Shown here in pieces: positions 1 to 7,674 of a stretch of DNA of 64,000 nucleotides. The stretch lies in assembly GCA_046758085.1 (NCBI GenBank), contig JBHHZP010000001.1:1-64000 (forward strand), given 5' to 3'. Positions within the stretch are counted from its first letter, which is position 1, and every line of letters starts with the position of its first letter. Below the pieces are notes generated by a model. It was not told where the DNA came from. It was given only the letters and a program-made list of their open reading frames with translations, and did no database searches. Both the position numbers and the translations under genes were made by a program. This stretch comes from VRUB01 sp046758085. Lineage in GTDB: Bacteria > Pseudomonadota > Gammaproteobacteria > Acidiferrobacterales > SPGG2.

Positions 1-67
1 GCTAGCGTGCCACGAACTTGCCCGTCGGACCTGTGGCTCCCAGAATAAATGCCTTGCCGAATCTCAT
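1..67 (-). pseudogene. Start of a Rossmann-fold (NmrA/SDR-like) protein, interrupted at the window edge
   Basis: Reading leftward from an ATG at 67, the frame gives a hydrophobic strand followed by the glycine-rich dinucleotide-binding motif GATGPTGKF. This is typical of the first beta-alpha unit of NmrA-like or atypical SDR NAD(P)-binding proteins. A TAG codon follows at 4-2, after only 21 residues, just before the window ends. The sequence therefore shows either a broken gene or a frameshift or sequencing error near the edge; the rest lies outside the window. No clear Shine-Dalgarno precedes the ATG. The family call rests on one motif, so it is tentative. Confidence 0.35.
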
Positions 68-121
68 GCCATGCCCATGGCGCCAACTTTGAGATGTGCT
101 TCGTTAGGTGATACCCCTCAA

Positions 122-1087
122 TCAAGACCGCTTGTTTCCTCGCTCAGGTGCGAGAGTGTGCGCAGCGCGCCGGTTAAAAAGAACCATGCCGCTGAAAATC
201 AAGCCCATGCCGATCACGTGGAAGCCGTGCAGCGACTCGCTGAGCATAGCGATGGCCAGGAGCGAGGCGAACACCGGTATCAGATTTATAAATAAACCGC
301 CGCGGTTAGCGCCGATCAGCTCAATGCCGCGGTTCCAGCAAAGATAGGCGAGAACGGAAGGAAAAACAGCCAGATACATGACGCTCAGCGTGATGTTGCT
401 CGCAGTTGCCGTGGGCCTAATCCAGGACAGCTCCCACAGGTACAGGGGCGCCAAAGAGAGCACGCCGATACCACAGGTCAGGGCAAGAAAACTCAAGGGA
501 TGCATCGCCGGGCGCTTACGCAGGAGCACGGAGTATAAGGCGTAGAGTACGACGGCTACCAGCATCCACACGTCTCCTTGCACGGGTGAGAGCTGAATCA
601 AGGTGTGCCAGCTGCCACGCATCACGACCATAGCCGCGCCCGCTATGCACATCGACACGCCGAGCGATTGTACGGCGGCGATTTTTTCCCGAAACAGCAG
701 CAAAGATAACACTATGATCACTGCCGGCATCGCCGATTGCACCAGGGCACCGTTAATCGCGGTCGTAGTTTGAACCGCGATGTAAAGCAGGGTGTTGAAG
801 CACGATATTCCCAGCAGCGCCAGCAATGCCAGCATCTTCCAGTGCTGCACCGCCGTGGGCCAATCGCGGCGCACGTGCTGCCAGGCGAAGGGCAGCAGCA
901 GGATCAACGCCCCGGACCAGCGCCAGAAGGCGAGGCTGATCGGAGGAATGGTGTCGATGACGCCGCGGCCCAAGACGATGCTGCCCGCCCAAAACAAAGT
1001 CGCAAACGTGAGCAACACGTACGGCCGCTCGCGCAAACGCCATAGCGACAAGCTGCCGAGCACGTTAGTATTTGATCCCTTGTTCAC
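122..1087 (-). CDS. DMT-superfamily (EamA-type) permease
   Basis: The 321-residue protein is almost entirely hydrophobic, with about ten predicted membrane helices in two halves of five. This matches the two EamA repeats of drug/metabolite transporters, inner-membrane exporters or exchangers of small metabolites. Family signs are an early FWAGSIVLGR stretch (helix 1), the NTLLYIAVQTTTA segment in the first half, and YLCWNRGIELIGANRGG followed by a terminal helix in the second. The proposed start is a GTG at 1087; another in-frame start lies a little inside. It stands alone, with its 5' end facing the ybaK-like gene about 60 bp away. The substrate cannot be read from sequence. Confidence 0.88.
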   Translation of the reverse strand: MNKGSNTNVLGSLSLWRLRERPYVLLTFATLFWAGSIVLGRGVIDTIPPISLAFWRWSGALILLLPFAWQHVRRDWPTAVQHWKMLALLALLGISCFNTLLYIAVQTTTAINGALVQSAMPAVIIVLSLLLFREKIAAVQSLGVSMCIAGAAMVVMRGSWHTLIQLSPVQGDVWMLVAVVLYALYSVLLRKRPAMHPLSFLALTCGIGVLSLAPLYLWELSWIRPTATASNITLSVMYLAVFPSVLAYLCWNRGIELIGANRGGLFINLIPVFASLLAIAMLSESLHGFHVIGMGLIFSGMVLFNRRAAHTLAPERGNKRS

Positions 1088-1145
1088 CGAAGCGATTTAC
1101 CATGTGCAGGCTGTTTAATTACCGTTACGCGCACGATGATCGGCG

Positions 1146-1601
1146 ATGACCCCGGCGATCACGGCCGGGATACCATTCGTCGTCCATGAATACAAGCACA
1201 CCGCATCGGCGCAAGCTTATGGCAGGGAGGCGGCCGCGGCTCTGGGAGTCGACCCCGGCCGCGTGTTCAAGACCCTCGTCGTATCGCTCGGCAATGAACG
1301 CCTGGCGGTTGCCAACGTTCCGGTCCGGAAGAAGTTGGACCTCAAGGCCATTGCTGTGGCCTTGGGCGCGAAGAAGGCCGCCATGGCGGACAGCACTGAC
1401 GCAGAGCGCGCAACCGGCTATGTGCTCGGAGGTATCAGCCCGCTGGGACAGCGCAAGCGCTTGCCGGTCGTTATCGATCGATCAGTGCTGGCTCACGAGA
1501 GTGTCTATGTGAGTGCCGGCAAGCGCGGATTGGAGATCGAACTGGCTCCCAGGAATTTGATTCAACTGGTGAGCGCCAAGATCGCACCGGTATCGTGTTG
1601 A
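1146..1601 (+). CDS. ybaK: YbaK/EbsC-family Cys-tRNA(Pro) deacylase
   Basis: A 151-residue single-domain protein of the YbaK/EbsC family, whose best-known members hydrolyse Cys-tRNA(Pro) made in error by prolyl-tRNA synthetase. The family pattern is visible: an N-terminal HEYKHTASAQAYG segment, the central GRVFKTLVV strand with the conserved lysine, the KKLDLKAIAVALGAKKA helix, and the GGISPLGQRKRLPVVID motif near residue 100, then a late YVSAGKRGLEIEL segment. Length is normal for the family. The ATG at 1146 directly follows the divergent permease promoter region. It is monocistronic and converges on the small membrane protein gene at 1643-1978. The exact misacylated tRNA is inferred from the family. 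Confidence 0.9.
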   Translation: MTPAITAGIPFVVHEYKHTASAQAYGREAAAALGVDPGRVFKTLVVSLGNERLAVANVPVRKKLDLKAIAVALGAKKAAMADSTDAERATGYVLGGISPLGQRKRLPVVIDRSVLAHESVYVSAGKRGLEIELAPRNLIQLVSAKIAPVSC

Positions 1602-1642
1602 GCAGGCGAGGCGGTAACAGCCGTTTGCGCTGACGGCAGGCG

Positions 1643-1978
1643 TCACTGAGGTCCGCGGGTCATCGTGGGATTGCGGCCACCGGCATGAAACAGCAGCCTC
1701 ACATTGGGTCCTTGCACCGCCATGCTGGGGACCGCCGGCGCGGCGGCGAGCTCGACGTTCAGCCCGTGCGTGTGGCGCGCATAGCGGCGGGCTAGGTCTG
1801 CTAGCCGCTGGCGGGTGTTAGCCAGCTCGCGGTCGACCTGGTTCAGTTTCGCTTTGAGCTGCTGCACCTCGCTCGCCGAGATCGCGCCGGCTTGGACATA
1901 GTGCATCGTGACAGAGACGCTGATACCACCCGCAACATAGGCGATGAGCAGGTACATGGACAACGTGATCGTTCCCAC
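1643..1978 (-). CDS. Small membrane-anchored coiled-coil protein, function unknown
   Basis: Not recognised as a named family. The 111-residue protein begins with one hydrophobic segment (about residues 5-28), followed by a charged heptad-like helix (about 35-70: KLNQVDRELANTRQRLADLARR) that could form a coiled coil, then an unstructured alanine/proline tail. A GTG start at 1978 is chosen because GGGAGG lies six bases upstream. The likely topology is an N-terminal anchor with a periplasmic coiled coil. It lies 45 bp downstream of the 2-hydroxyacid dehydrogenase gene on the same strand and may be co-transcribed with it. Confidence 0.5.
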   Translation of the reverse strand: MGTITLSMYLLIAYVAGGISVSVTMHYVQAGAISASEVQQLKAKLNQVDRELANTRQRLADLARRYARHTHGLNVELAAAPAVPSMAVQGPNVRLLFHAGGRNPTMTRGPQ

Positions 1979-2023
1979 GGCATGCCTCCCATTTTGACGC
2001 CGAGGTCTGGCCCGGCCGTTATT

Positions 2024-2995
2024 TCATTCGGTTGGAACCGGCCACAGAAAACGGCCTTCGGTGAGAAAGTGCGCCACCTGCCGCGCACTGTGCTCGGCCT
2101 TGCGCTGCACCGCTTCCTCGGTGTTGAAGGCGTTGTGCGGTGTCAAGATGACGTTTTCCATTTCGGCGAGCGCGAGTATCGCGTGCCGCTCCGGTGCCGT
2201 AGCTTGGCTGCCGCTGCGCAAGGCGCGGGCAAGCTCGGGTTCCTGATTATAGACATCGAGCGCGACGCCACCCAAGTGTCCCTCGCGCAGCAACTTGAGA
2301 AGATCCGATGCTGATGAAAACTCGCCGCGTGAGATATTGACGAACACAGTACCACGCTTTGCGTTGCGCAGAACCTCGTAGCCGAAATAACCTCGGTTGG
2401 TCCGCGTGAGGTTCATGGCTGCCACGATGATGTCGGCTTGCCGCAGGCCTTGCGCGAGCGATACATAGTGCACATCCGTTTTGTCCTGCACAATATCGAC
2501 ACCAAGGACGTTCATGCCGAGCCCGCGGCCGATGCGGTAGACCTCGCTGCCGATGTTTCCCACGCCCACCACCAGCAGCGTCTTGCCTTGTGCCTCGTGG
2601 CCCGTCAAACCGTCGCGGTGGAACTTCGCGAAGTTGCGGACCTGCAGATCGAGCTTACGCAACAGCGCCATCCAAAACAGCATGGCTTGCTCGGCGACCG
2701 CGCGGTGGCAGTAAAACGGCAGGTATCCGAGCGCGAGGTCCCGATCAATGCCGTTTCGATAATCCAGCAGGTGGTCATAACCGGTGCTGCGCGAGAGCAC
2801 GGCACGCAATTGTGTGGCCCACTGTGTCGGTAGCGTGGACTGCGTGCGTATGCTGATCACAGCGGCCGGCGGCTCGTCGGCTCCGTACTCTTGAATGGTT
2901 TTCCATGTATATTCCGCGTCTATGGACGAGCTCATGTGCTGGCGCAGCGCATCAGCCTCCTCGGCAAACGCTTCGTAGAAGAAAATATCCATCAT
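2024..2995 (-). CDS. D-isomer-specific 2-hydroxyacid dehydrogenase family protein
   Basis: A 323-residue cytosolic NAD(P)-dependent oxidoreductase interconverting 2-oxoacids and D-2-hydroxyacids; the substrate is not predictable. The nucleotide-binding motif GVGNIGSEVYRIGRGLGM lies near residues 144-162. The three catalytic residues are visible in order: Arg in NISRGEF, Glu in VYNQEPE and His in LTPHNAF. The N-terminal catalytic lobe is unusual (AVISIRTQSTLP, then STGYDHL), as in the D-lactate/phosphoglycerate dehydrogenase superfamily. The start at 2995 is an ATG followed immediately by another. The gene precedes the small coiled-coil protein on the same strand and has no pathway neighbours. 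Confidence 0.88.
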   Translation of the reverse strand: MMDIFFYEAFAEEADALRQHMSSSIDAEYTWKTIQEYGADEPPAAVISIRTQSTLPTQWATQLRAVLSRSTGYDHLLDYRNGIDRDLALGYLPFYCHRAVAEQAMLFWMALLRKLDLQVRNFAKFHRDGLTGHEAQGKTLLVVGVGNIGSEVYRIGRGLGMNVLGVDIVQDKTDVHYVSLAQGLRQADIIVAAMNLTRTNRGYFGYEVLRNAKRGTVFVNISRGEFSSASDLLKLLREGHLGGVALDVYNQEPELARALRSGSQATAPERHAILALAEMENVILTPHNAFNTEEAVQRKAEHSARQVAHFLTEGRFLWPVPTE

Positions 2996-3111
2996 GGGTT
3001 GGCGTGCTCAGGTCCGGCAGAGCGAGGCCGGCGGCATGAAGATCCGTTGGTCAGCTCACCTCTGTTCGACCATGTTAGCCTGAAAGAGCGGTAAGCTGAA
3101 GCGCTTCGAAA

Positions 3112-3471
3112 ATGACGCCGATGAGGAACACAACCTTGTGTGTGATTACGTTTCTGCTCGGTGTGACTATGGTGACATGTGCGGATTTCTGCCAGGTGGT
3201 GCACACTGCTGCAATCGGGCGCGGGCAGAATGACGGGAACGCGGGCTCACCGTGTTCTTCTGCATGCACGCTGCAGCAAGACGGGGTGCGCGTAAGCGTA
3301 TCTGTGGCGCCCGGGGAACCGTGCTCGGTCGGATCTTTCGACATCGTCGCAAGCAATCGCAACGGCGGCACGCAGCGCTTTCAGGCCGAGCATGATGGCA
3401 CCATCGCCGCGCCGAGTGGCGACACCGTGACCTACCGTTGCTCGTTGCGACAGCGCCCGTGGCTCAACTGA
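3112..3471 (+). CDS. Hypothetical secreted cysteine-containing protein
   Basis: Not recognised. The frame encodes 119 residues beginning with a short positive region and a hydrophobic stretch (CVITFLLGVTMVT) that looks like a signal peptide, then a small mature domain with several cysteines that could pair in the periplasm. A second ATG three codons in (3121) is an equally good start; no strong ribosome binding site is seen before either. It lies between divergent and convergent neighbours with no operon partner. The length and signal-like start favour a real gene, but there is no family support. Confidence 0.4.
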   Translation: MTPMRNTTLCVITFLLGVTMVTCADFCQVVHTAAIGRGQNDGNAGSPCSSACTLQQDGVRVSVSVAPGEPCSVGSFDIVASNRNGGTQRFQAEHDGTIAAPSGDTVTYRCSLRQRPWLN

Positions 3472-3516
3472 ACGAGGCTCGCTGACCAGCTGTCTGCGCC
3501 GACCCTATCCAGGCCA

Positions 3517-3867
3517 TTACCTAGCCGCGATAACGGCAATCTCAACATCGAACTGTGGAAACGCCAGCCTGGCCTCGATGCAGGCACGTGCTGGCGCGTT
3601 CCCGGGATCGGTCCAGGCGTCCCACACGGCATTCACTTCGTCGTAATAGCGCATGTCGCTGAGCCAGATCGTAGCCGACAACAGCTTTGATTTGTCGGTA
3701 CCCGCCTCGCCGAGCAACGAGTCTATTCGCCTCAGGATGTTCTGGGTCTGCTCGGTGACGGTCACGTCCGGCGCCGTGTCGGCAACCTGACCGGCGGTGT
3801 AGACCGTGTCCTGGTGAATCACGATCTGGCTCATGCGTGGGCGGGTGTGAAAGCGCGTGATAGTCAT
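3517..3867 (-). CDS. RidA (YjgF/YER057c/UK114) family protein
   Basis: A 116-residue protein of the Rid family. Archetypal members hydrolyse reactive enamine/imine intermediates released by PLP enzymes; several subfamilies have other or unknown activities. Family features are the TVYTAGQVA strand, the QTQNILRRIDSLLGEAG helix, the ATIWLSDMRYYDEVN segment and the C-terminal PARACIEARL motif, which contains the arginine that binds the substrate carboxylate in active RidA proteins. AAAGGAGA sits upstream of the ATG at 3867 and supports the start. It is a single gene. Which Rid subfamily it belongs to is not settled here. Confidence 0.85.
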   Translation of the reverse strand: MTITRFHTRPRMSQIVIHQDTVYTAGQVADTAPDVTVTEQTQNILRRIDSLLGEAGTDKSKLLSATIWLSDMRYYDEVNAVWDAWTDPGNAPARACIEARLAFPQFDVEIAVIAAR

Positions 3868-3981
3868 TGGCGAGTTGTCTCCTTTGCGTGTTCGGAACGC
3901 TTAGGGCCGGCGAGTGTAGGCGACGCAAGCCGTGTGAGCAATTAAGCATGCATTGTTCCGGGGCAGCGGTATGCCAGCGTA

Positions 3982-4233
3982 CTACCCGCCCTTCAGAATG
4001 GTGCCGACGGTGGCGTAGGTCGAGACACAATAAGGCACAAAATAGGTTAATACCATCTTGAAATAATCAGTAGCAGTTAACTCCGCGGCGATGATCCTGT
4101 CGGTATAGTTGATCAAGACCAGGATGGTGCCAACTAACAGCCCAACCTTGATCGACCGCCCGACCACGTCGCGCCGCAGCGCCGTGTGGCACCACTGCCG
4201 TACGGCGTCATGATTTCCGTGTATGCCTGACAT
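3982..4233 (-). CDS. nrtS: NrtS-type small nitrate/nitrite transporter
   Basis: The 83-residue protein (ATG at 4233; an upstream TTG at 4278 would add 15 residues) has two membrane segments, SIKVGLLVGTILVLIN and KMVLTYFVPYCVSTYATV. This is the layout and sequence pattern of NrtS, first characterised as a small nitrate/nitrite transporter in cyanobacteria. The R-S-(I/L)-K-V start of helix 1, the LIN end, and the VPYCVSTY motif of helix 2 support the assignment. It is not in an operon with nitrate reductase genes within this window; glnK-amt and NtrYX lie elsewhere. The family call is fairly secure, the physiological substrate is inferred. Confidence 0.7.
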   Translation of the reverse strand: MSGIHGNHDAVRQWCHTALRRDVVGRSIKVGLLVGTILVLINYTDRIIAAELTATDYFKMVLTYFVPYCVSTYATVGTILKGG

Positions 4234-4425
4234 TTCGCTGTATAAGCAAGACCGCCGCCGTAGCTCACTTGCGATCAACTCTATTCTAACCCGATCTGAT
4301 CCGGTATGGTGTTGGCTCGGCGCGGTTTATTGCACCATAGTCATGATTGACACGATTGAGCTGAACCTGGTTTATTGAGCGACTCTATAGAGCAGCGACG
4401 ATTATTATAAGCCGCAGGTGGCGCA

Positions 4426-4887
4426 ATGGCACACGGCACTGTTATCGGGATCTATACGGCTTTGACCAGGGAAGCCGCACTCGATTATCGCGATGAAGTA
4501 CGGGCGGTGCCCCGAAAAGGTCTCGTGGACGATCGTTACCATGATGGTTCCGGCACGTACTCGAATGATCCGGATCCGGACCGCGAGCTCACGTTGATCG
4601 AACTTGAAAAACTCGAGGCGTTAAAAATCGATTTCGACGTCGAGTTTTCGGGGGCGGAGGCACGCAGAAACATTCTTACACGTGATGTTTCGCTGAATGA
4701 GCTTACCGGTGTGGAATTCTATATCGGTGAGGTCAAGGTGCGGGGTATCCGCCTGTGTGAGCCTTGCGCCCATCTGGAGCGACTGACGGGCAAGAAGGTG
4801 GTGAAGGGACTTGTGCACAAGGGCGGCCTGCGCGCGCAGATACTGACGGAAGGTATTATTCACGTCGGCGACCGTATTGTAATCTAA
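4426..4887 (+). CDS. MOSC domain-containing protein
   Basis: A stand-alone 153-residue MOSC (molybdenum-cofactor sulfurase C-terminal) domain, predicted to bind the molybdenum cofactor or deliver sulfur to it. The order of motifs fits: an RDEVRAVPRKGLVDDRYHD segment near residue 25, ELTLIELE, ARRNILTRDVSLNEL near residue 80, then GIRLCEPCAHLERLTG, which carries the cysteines conserved in the domain (near residues 110-113). There is no N-terminal beta-barrel, flavin or iron-sulfur domain. The ATG at 4426 is preceded by a weak purine-rich site. The downstream TolQ-like gene begins 122 bp later, after a hairpin, and is probably a separate unit. Confidence 0.88.
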   Translation: MAHGTVIGIYTALTREAALDYRDEVRAVPRKGLVDDRYHDGSGTYSNDPDPDRELTLIELEKLEALKIDFDVEFSGAEARRNILTRDVSLNELTGVEFYIGEVKVRGIRLCEPCAHLERLTGKKVVKGLVHKGGLRAQILTEGIIHVGDRIVI

Positions 4888-4962
4888 TCCTGGTAGTTAT
4901 CGCGCCCGTGCGATACGGTTCGACATCGGCTTGGCGGGGGCGCAGAATGGAATCGTAATCCG

Positions 4963-4981
4963 CCGGTATCGATAATACCGG
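4963..4981. repeat. Perfect 7-bp hairpin upstream of the TolQ-like gene set
   Basis: CCGGTAT, a five-base loop CGATA, then ATACCGG form a perfect stem-loop ending 28 bp before the ATG at 5010. There is no run of T after it on either strand, so a classic terminator is unlikely. It could be an operator half-site pair or an mRNA leader structure. Confidence 0.45.
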
Positions 4982-5009
4982 TAAGGTAGCGGCTTCGGAG
5001 ACGATTCGC

Positions 5010-5711
5010 ATGGCGCTTGCATCAGAGTGGTGGCGAGGCAGTGACAACACAAGCGGCACCGATAACGCCGGTTCGCCCGGCCTGCTGTATCGCTACCTGC
5101 TGGTGTTGCGCTTTGTGTTGGTCAACATAGTTGCCATCGCGCTGCTCGCTGCCATCTACCTGCAAGGCTGGCTGGACGACGCACTGGTCGGCTACACAGG
5201 CTGGCTATCGCTCGCCATATTTGCTGTGTTTGCGTTCGGCATGATTCTTTGCACCGCCAAGATCTGGCGCGTGAGCACAGAGCTCAATGATGTGCGAGCA
5301 GGTGCGCCCAGCGCAACTTCGCGTGCCGGCAAGTACCTAGCTACAATTGGCGACCGACCGGCGGAAGGCCGCTCTCTCAGCGCGAATCTGTTGCGCCTGC
5401 GAATCATTAATTACATTGCTATCGTCCGCCACTTCGCTAACACACTGGTTTTTCTTGGGCTGGTGGGCACGGTCATAGGTTTTATCGTCGCCCTTGCCGG
5501 AGTAAACCCGGAGCTATCTGCGACCGTCGATAATGTTGCACCGATGGTGGCAACACTCATTAAAGGCATGTCCATTGCACTTTATACCACCCTGATCGGT
5601 GCCGCGCTGCACGTATGGTTGATGATGAACTATCGTATTCTCGCCACCGGCACGCTCCATCTGTTCAACACCATTGTCGAACTGGGGGAACACCGTGTGG
5701 GACGCCGATGA
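5010..5711 (+). CDS. MotA/TolQ/ExbB-family proton-channel-like membrane protein
   Basis: A 233-residue inner-membrane protein with four hydrophobic segments (about 28-50, 62-84, 140-165 and 178-202). A cytoplasmic loop after segment 2 holds charged, TolQ-like sequence. The third segment, FANTLVFLGLVGTVIGFIVAL, and the fourth, MVATLIKGMSIALYTTLIGAALHVWL, carry the conserved G-(L/T)-xGTVxG and A-L-Y-T-T-(L/I)-x-G patterns of MotA/TolQ/ExbB stators. It is first in a tight set: the second gene overlaps its 3' end by 17 bp and the third overlaps the second by 1 bp. No ExbD/TolR gene follows, so its partner is probably the next, unfamiliar gene. Function in proton-driven work on the envelope is inferred. 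Confidence 0.8.
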   Translation: MALASEWWRGSDNTSGTDNAGSPGLLYRYLLVLRFVLVNIVAIALLAAIYLQGWLDDALVGYTGWLSLAIFAVFAFGMILCTAKIWRVSTELNDVRAGAPSATSRAGKYLATIGDRPAEGRSLSANLLRLRIINYIAIVRHFANTLVFLGLVGTVIGFIVALAGVNPELSATVDNVAPMVATLIKGMSIALYTTLIGAALHVWLMMNYRILATGTLHLFNTIVELGEHRVGRR

Positions 5712-6294
5712 GTTTGACGGCGACGCGGCCGGCACTGTATTCCGCGACGTCCTTATGCTGGCATTGGTCGGGTTCGTGGCCATGGTGATTATGCTGCTGC
5801 CGCATCTGAGCAAATCACAGGAGCAAACCGAAGAGCATAAGGCGCCCGGCAACGTGGTCGTTGAGATTCACTGGCCGAATGGGCTGCCGGTAGACGTCGA
5901 CCTTTGGGTACAAGCACCGGGCGATGTACCCGTTGGTTTTTTCAATCAGGGCAGCCGCATCTTTAACTTGCTGCGTGACGACCTGGGGCTGGAAGGCGAT
6001 GCCACCGGGCAGAACTACGAGGTTTCCTACAGCCGCGGCATTCCCGCTGGCGAGTATATCGTCAACGTGCACATGTATGGCCCGTTGCCCGCGGGCGTGA
6101 CGGTGCCCGTAACGGTCGTGGTCAGCGTGCGCCAGAAGTACGATACGCTGCGGCAGGTATTGCAGACTGGGGTGGTGCTCAAGCGCCGCAACCAGGAGGA
6201 GACCGCATTTAGGTTCAAGCTCACCGAGACCGGAGAGCTGGTGCCCGGAAGTGTGACAACGCTCAGGCAACGGCTGGTCACCGCCTCGTCGTGA
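5695..6294 (+). CDS. Single-pass membrane protein with periplasmic beta-rich (DUF2135-like) domain
   Basis: The start is placed at GTG 5695, because GGGGGAA lies just upstream and translation then follows the TolQ-like gene by overlap; an earlier TTG is unlikely. The 199-residue product has one membrane helix (about 20-38, ALVGFVAMVIMLL) and a periplasmic beta-rich region. There VDVDLWVQAPGD and GEYIVNVHMYGP resemble the paired strands of DUF2135-type domains (a D-V-D-L strand, then a G-x-Y-x-V-x-V strand). The single N-terminal anchor with a periplasmic domain matches the topology of ExbD/TolR, although the sequence does not. It is therefore a candidate partner of the upstream channel protein. 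The domain comparison is from memory and moderate. Confidence 0.6.
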   Translation: MWDADEFDGDAAGTVFRDVLMLALVGFVAMVIMLLPHLSKSQEQTEEHKAPGNVVVEIHWPNGLPVDVDLWVQAPGDVPVGFFNQGSRIFNLLRDDLGLEGDATGQNYEVSYSRGIPAGEYIVNVHMYGPLPAGVTVPVTVVVSVRQKYDTLRQVLQTGVVLKRRNQEETAFRFKLTETGELVPGSVTTLRQRLVTASS

Positions 6295-6812
6295 TGGAAA
6301 CACTGATACTGATCTTCGCCGCGCTTATTGCCATCGCCGCGCTGCTCGCGAGCATCGCCATCTGGGCGCCGCGGCGCACCCGCATACGGGCGAGTGCCGT
6401 AGTGATTACCGCGCTATTTATCCCACTCGGCTATCTCGGGCTGACCGAGGTCTTGAGCCAGCCCAAACCGATGGAGCATGAGTGGTTCAAGCGCCATGTC
6501 GACGAGGCGACCGTGCTCGGCATGAGTGTCGACGAAGGCAAAGCCATCTACCTCTGGCTCCGGCTCGATCGCTCGCTCGAGCCGCGCTATTACGTGCTGC
6601 CATGGCAGGCGCGAGTGGCCGAGAAGCTGCAGAATCTGATCGACGAGGCGATCGAGAAGCACGGCATGGTCAAGATCAGGAATCCGTTTTCACGGCGATC
6701 CTTCGCTGACCTCGGAGACCTCAATGCCGAGGTGATATTGCCAGCGCCGTTGCCGCTCAAGCCACCACCGCCACCGCCGCAGTATTTCAATCCACGCGAG
6801 CAAATGATCTAG
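6294..6812 (+). CDS. Membrane protein with proline-rich C-terminal tail, third gene of TolQ-like set
   Basis: Not recognised as a named family. The ATG at 6294 overlaps the upstream TGA by one base. The 172-residue protein has two N-terminal membrane segments (about 4-27 and 33-52) and a soluble region including YYVLPWQARVAEKLQNLIDE. It ends in a run of prolines (LPLKPPPPPPQYF). The coupling to the two upstream genes points to a shared complex. A second, broken copy of residues about 115-165 exists at 8643-8805, showing that this gene was once present twice. The proline-rich end could be a periplasm-spanning or protein-binding tail, but nothing proves it. Confidence 0.6.
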   Translation: METLILIFAALIAIAALLASIAIWAPRRTRIRASAVVITALFIPLGYLGLTEVLSQPKPMEHEWFKRHVDEATVLGMSVDEGKAIYLWLRLDRSLEPRYYVLPWQARVAEKLQNLIDEAIEKHGMVKIRNPFSRRSFADLGDLNAEVILPAPLPLKPPPPPPQYFNPREQMI

Positions 6813-6879
6813 GCATGATGGCAGACAGCGAACGACGTCGGCGGTTACTTCTCATCGCAATTGAATCGGAGATGCGCGC

Positions 6880-7368
6880 ATGTTGCTCGAAGGATCATGC
6901 CACTGTGGGGCTGTGTGCTTCCGTGTACACTCATCCCACCCTTATCCCTTCAACCTGTGTTATTGTTCGATCTGTCGCAAGACCGGCGGCGGCGGTTACG
7001 CCATCAACCTGGGCGGTGAATACGCCACGCTGAAGGTGGAGGGCCGCGAACACGTGCGCGTGTATCAGGCACGTATTCGTGATCCCGATAGCGGGGAGAT
7101 CAAACGCAGTCCCGCGCAGCGTAACTTTTGCGCGCTGTGCGCCAGCGCGTTGTGGGTATGGGATCCGCAATGGCCACAGCTCGTACATCCGTTCGCATCA
7201 GCTATCGACACCGACTTGCCGATACCGCCAGAGCGCACACACTTGATGTTGAACTCCAAGGCATCGTGGGTGCAGCTATACGGTGGGCCGCGGGACAAGC
7301 ACTGTCCCGGCTACCCGGAGGAGTCCATCGCCGCGTGGCACGAGCGCCTGGGACTGGTTGCCACCTAG
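6880..7368 (+). CDS. GFA/CENP-V-family zinc-binding protein
   Basis: A 162-residue protein of the GFA (glutathione-dependent formaldehyde-activating-like/CENP-V) fold. The zinc-binding cysteines are in the expected order: SCHCGAV (near residue 7), CYCSICRKTGG (near 27) and FCALCASALW (near 87). Family members bind zinc and some act on glutathione adducts, but most are uncharacterised, so no reaction is assigned. The start ATG at 6880 follows a CGGAG element. The gene is transcribed in the same direction as its neighbours but about 65 bp after the TolQ-like set; operon membership is uncertain. Confidence 0.85.
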   Translation: MLLEGSCHCGAVCFRVHSSHPYPFNLCYCSICRKTGGGGYAINLGGEYATLKVEGREHVRVYQARIRDPDSGEIKRSPAQRNFCALCASALWVWDPQWPQLVHPFASAIDTDLPIPPERTHLMLNSKASWVQLYGGPRDKHCPGYPEESIAAWHERLGLVAT

Positions 7369-7674
7369 CAGGGTCTTGAAGAATACCGTGGCACCGGTGC
7401 AACAGCGATGAATGGCGAGGACGAAAAGACAAGGCAGTTCGCGCGATAGCCTGCGTGGGCGAGCGGCACAAAAACTCTGTCGACACGCATAAAAAGTATT
7501 GGGACAATGTCTGTAGGGCCTACATTGGGGGGCGTGGCCAGGCGATGCCCCCGGCCACCGATGGCGCGTGTCATCAAGGCGAATGTCCCAAGGGCTGAAA
7601 GCAATCACATACGGTGCGCCCCCACGATCGACACTTCACAGGACCCGCCATCGACGCAGGTAAAGGAGGCGACA
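7369..7674. other. Intergenic region, no gene recognised
   Basis: This stretch of about 306 bp lies between the GFA-type gene and the secreted protein gene. Frames that extend the downstream protein upstream to 7507 lack a ribosome binding site and look like read-through. A GC-rich imperfect inverted repeat lies around 7527-7559, with no T run. Nothing else stands out. Confidence 0.5.

Noticed and set aside
7507..7674. Upstream extension of the secreted protein at 7675
   Set aside because: No ribosome binding site at 7507, while AAAGGAGG and a signal peptide support 7675.
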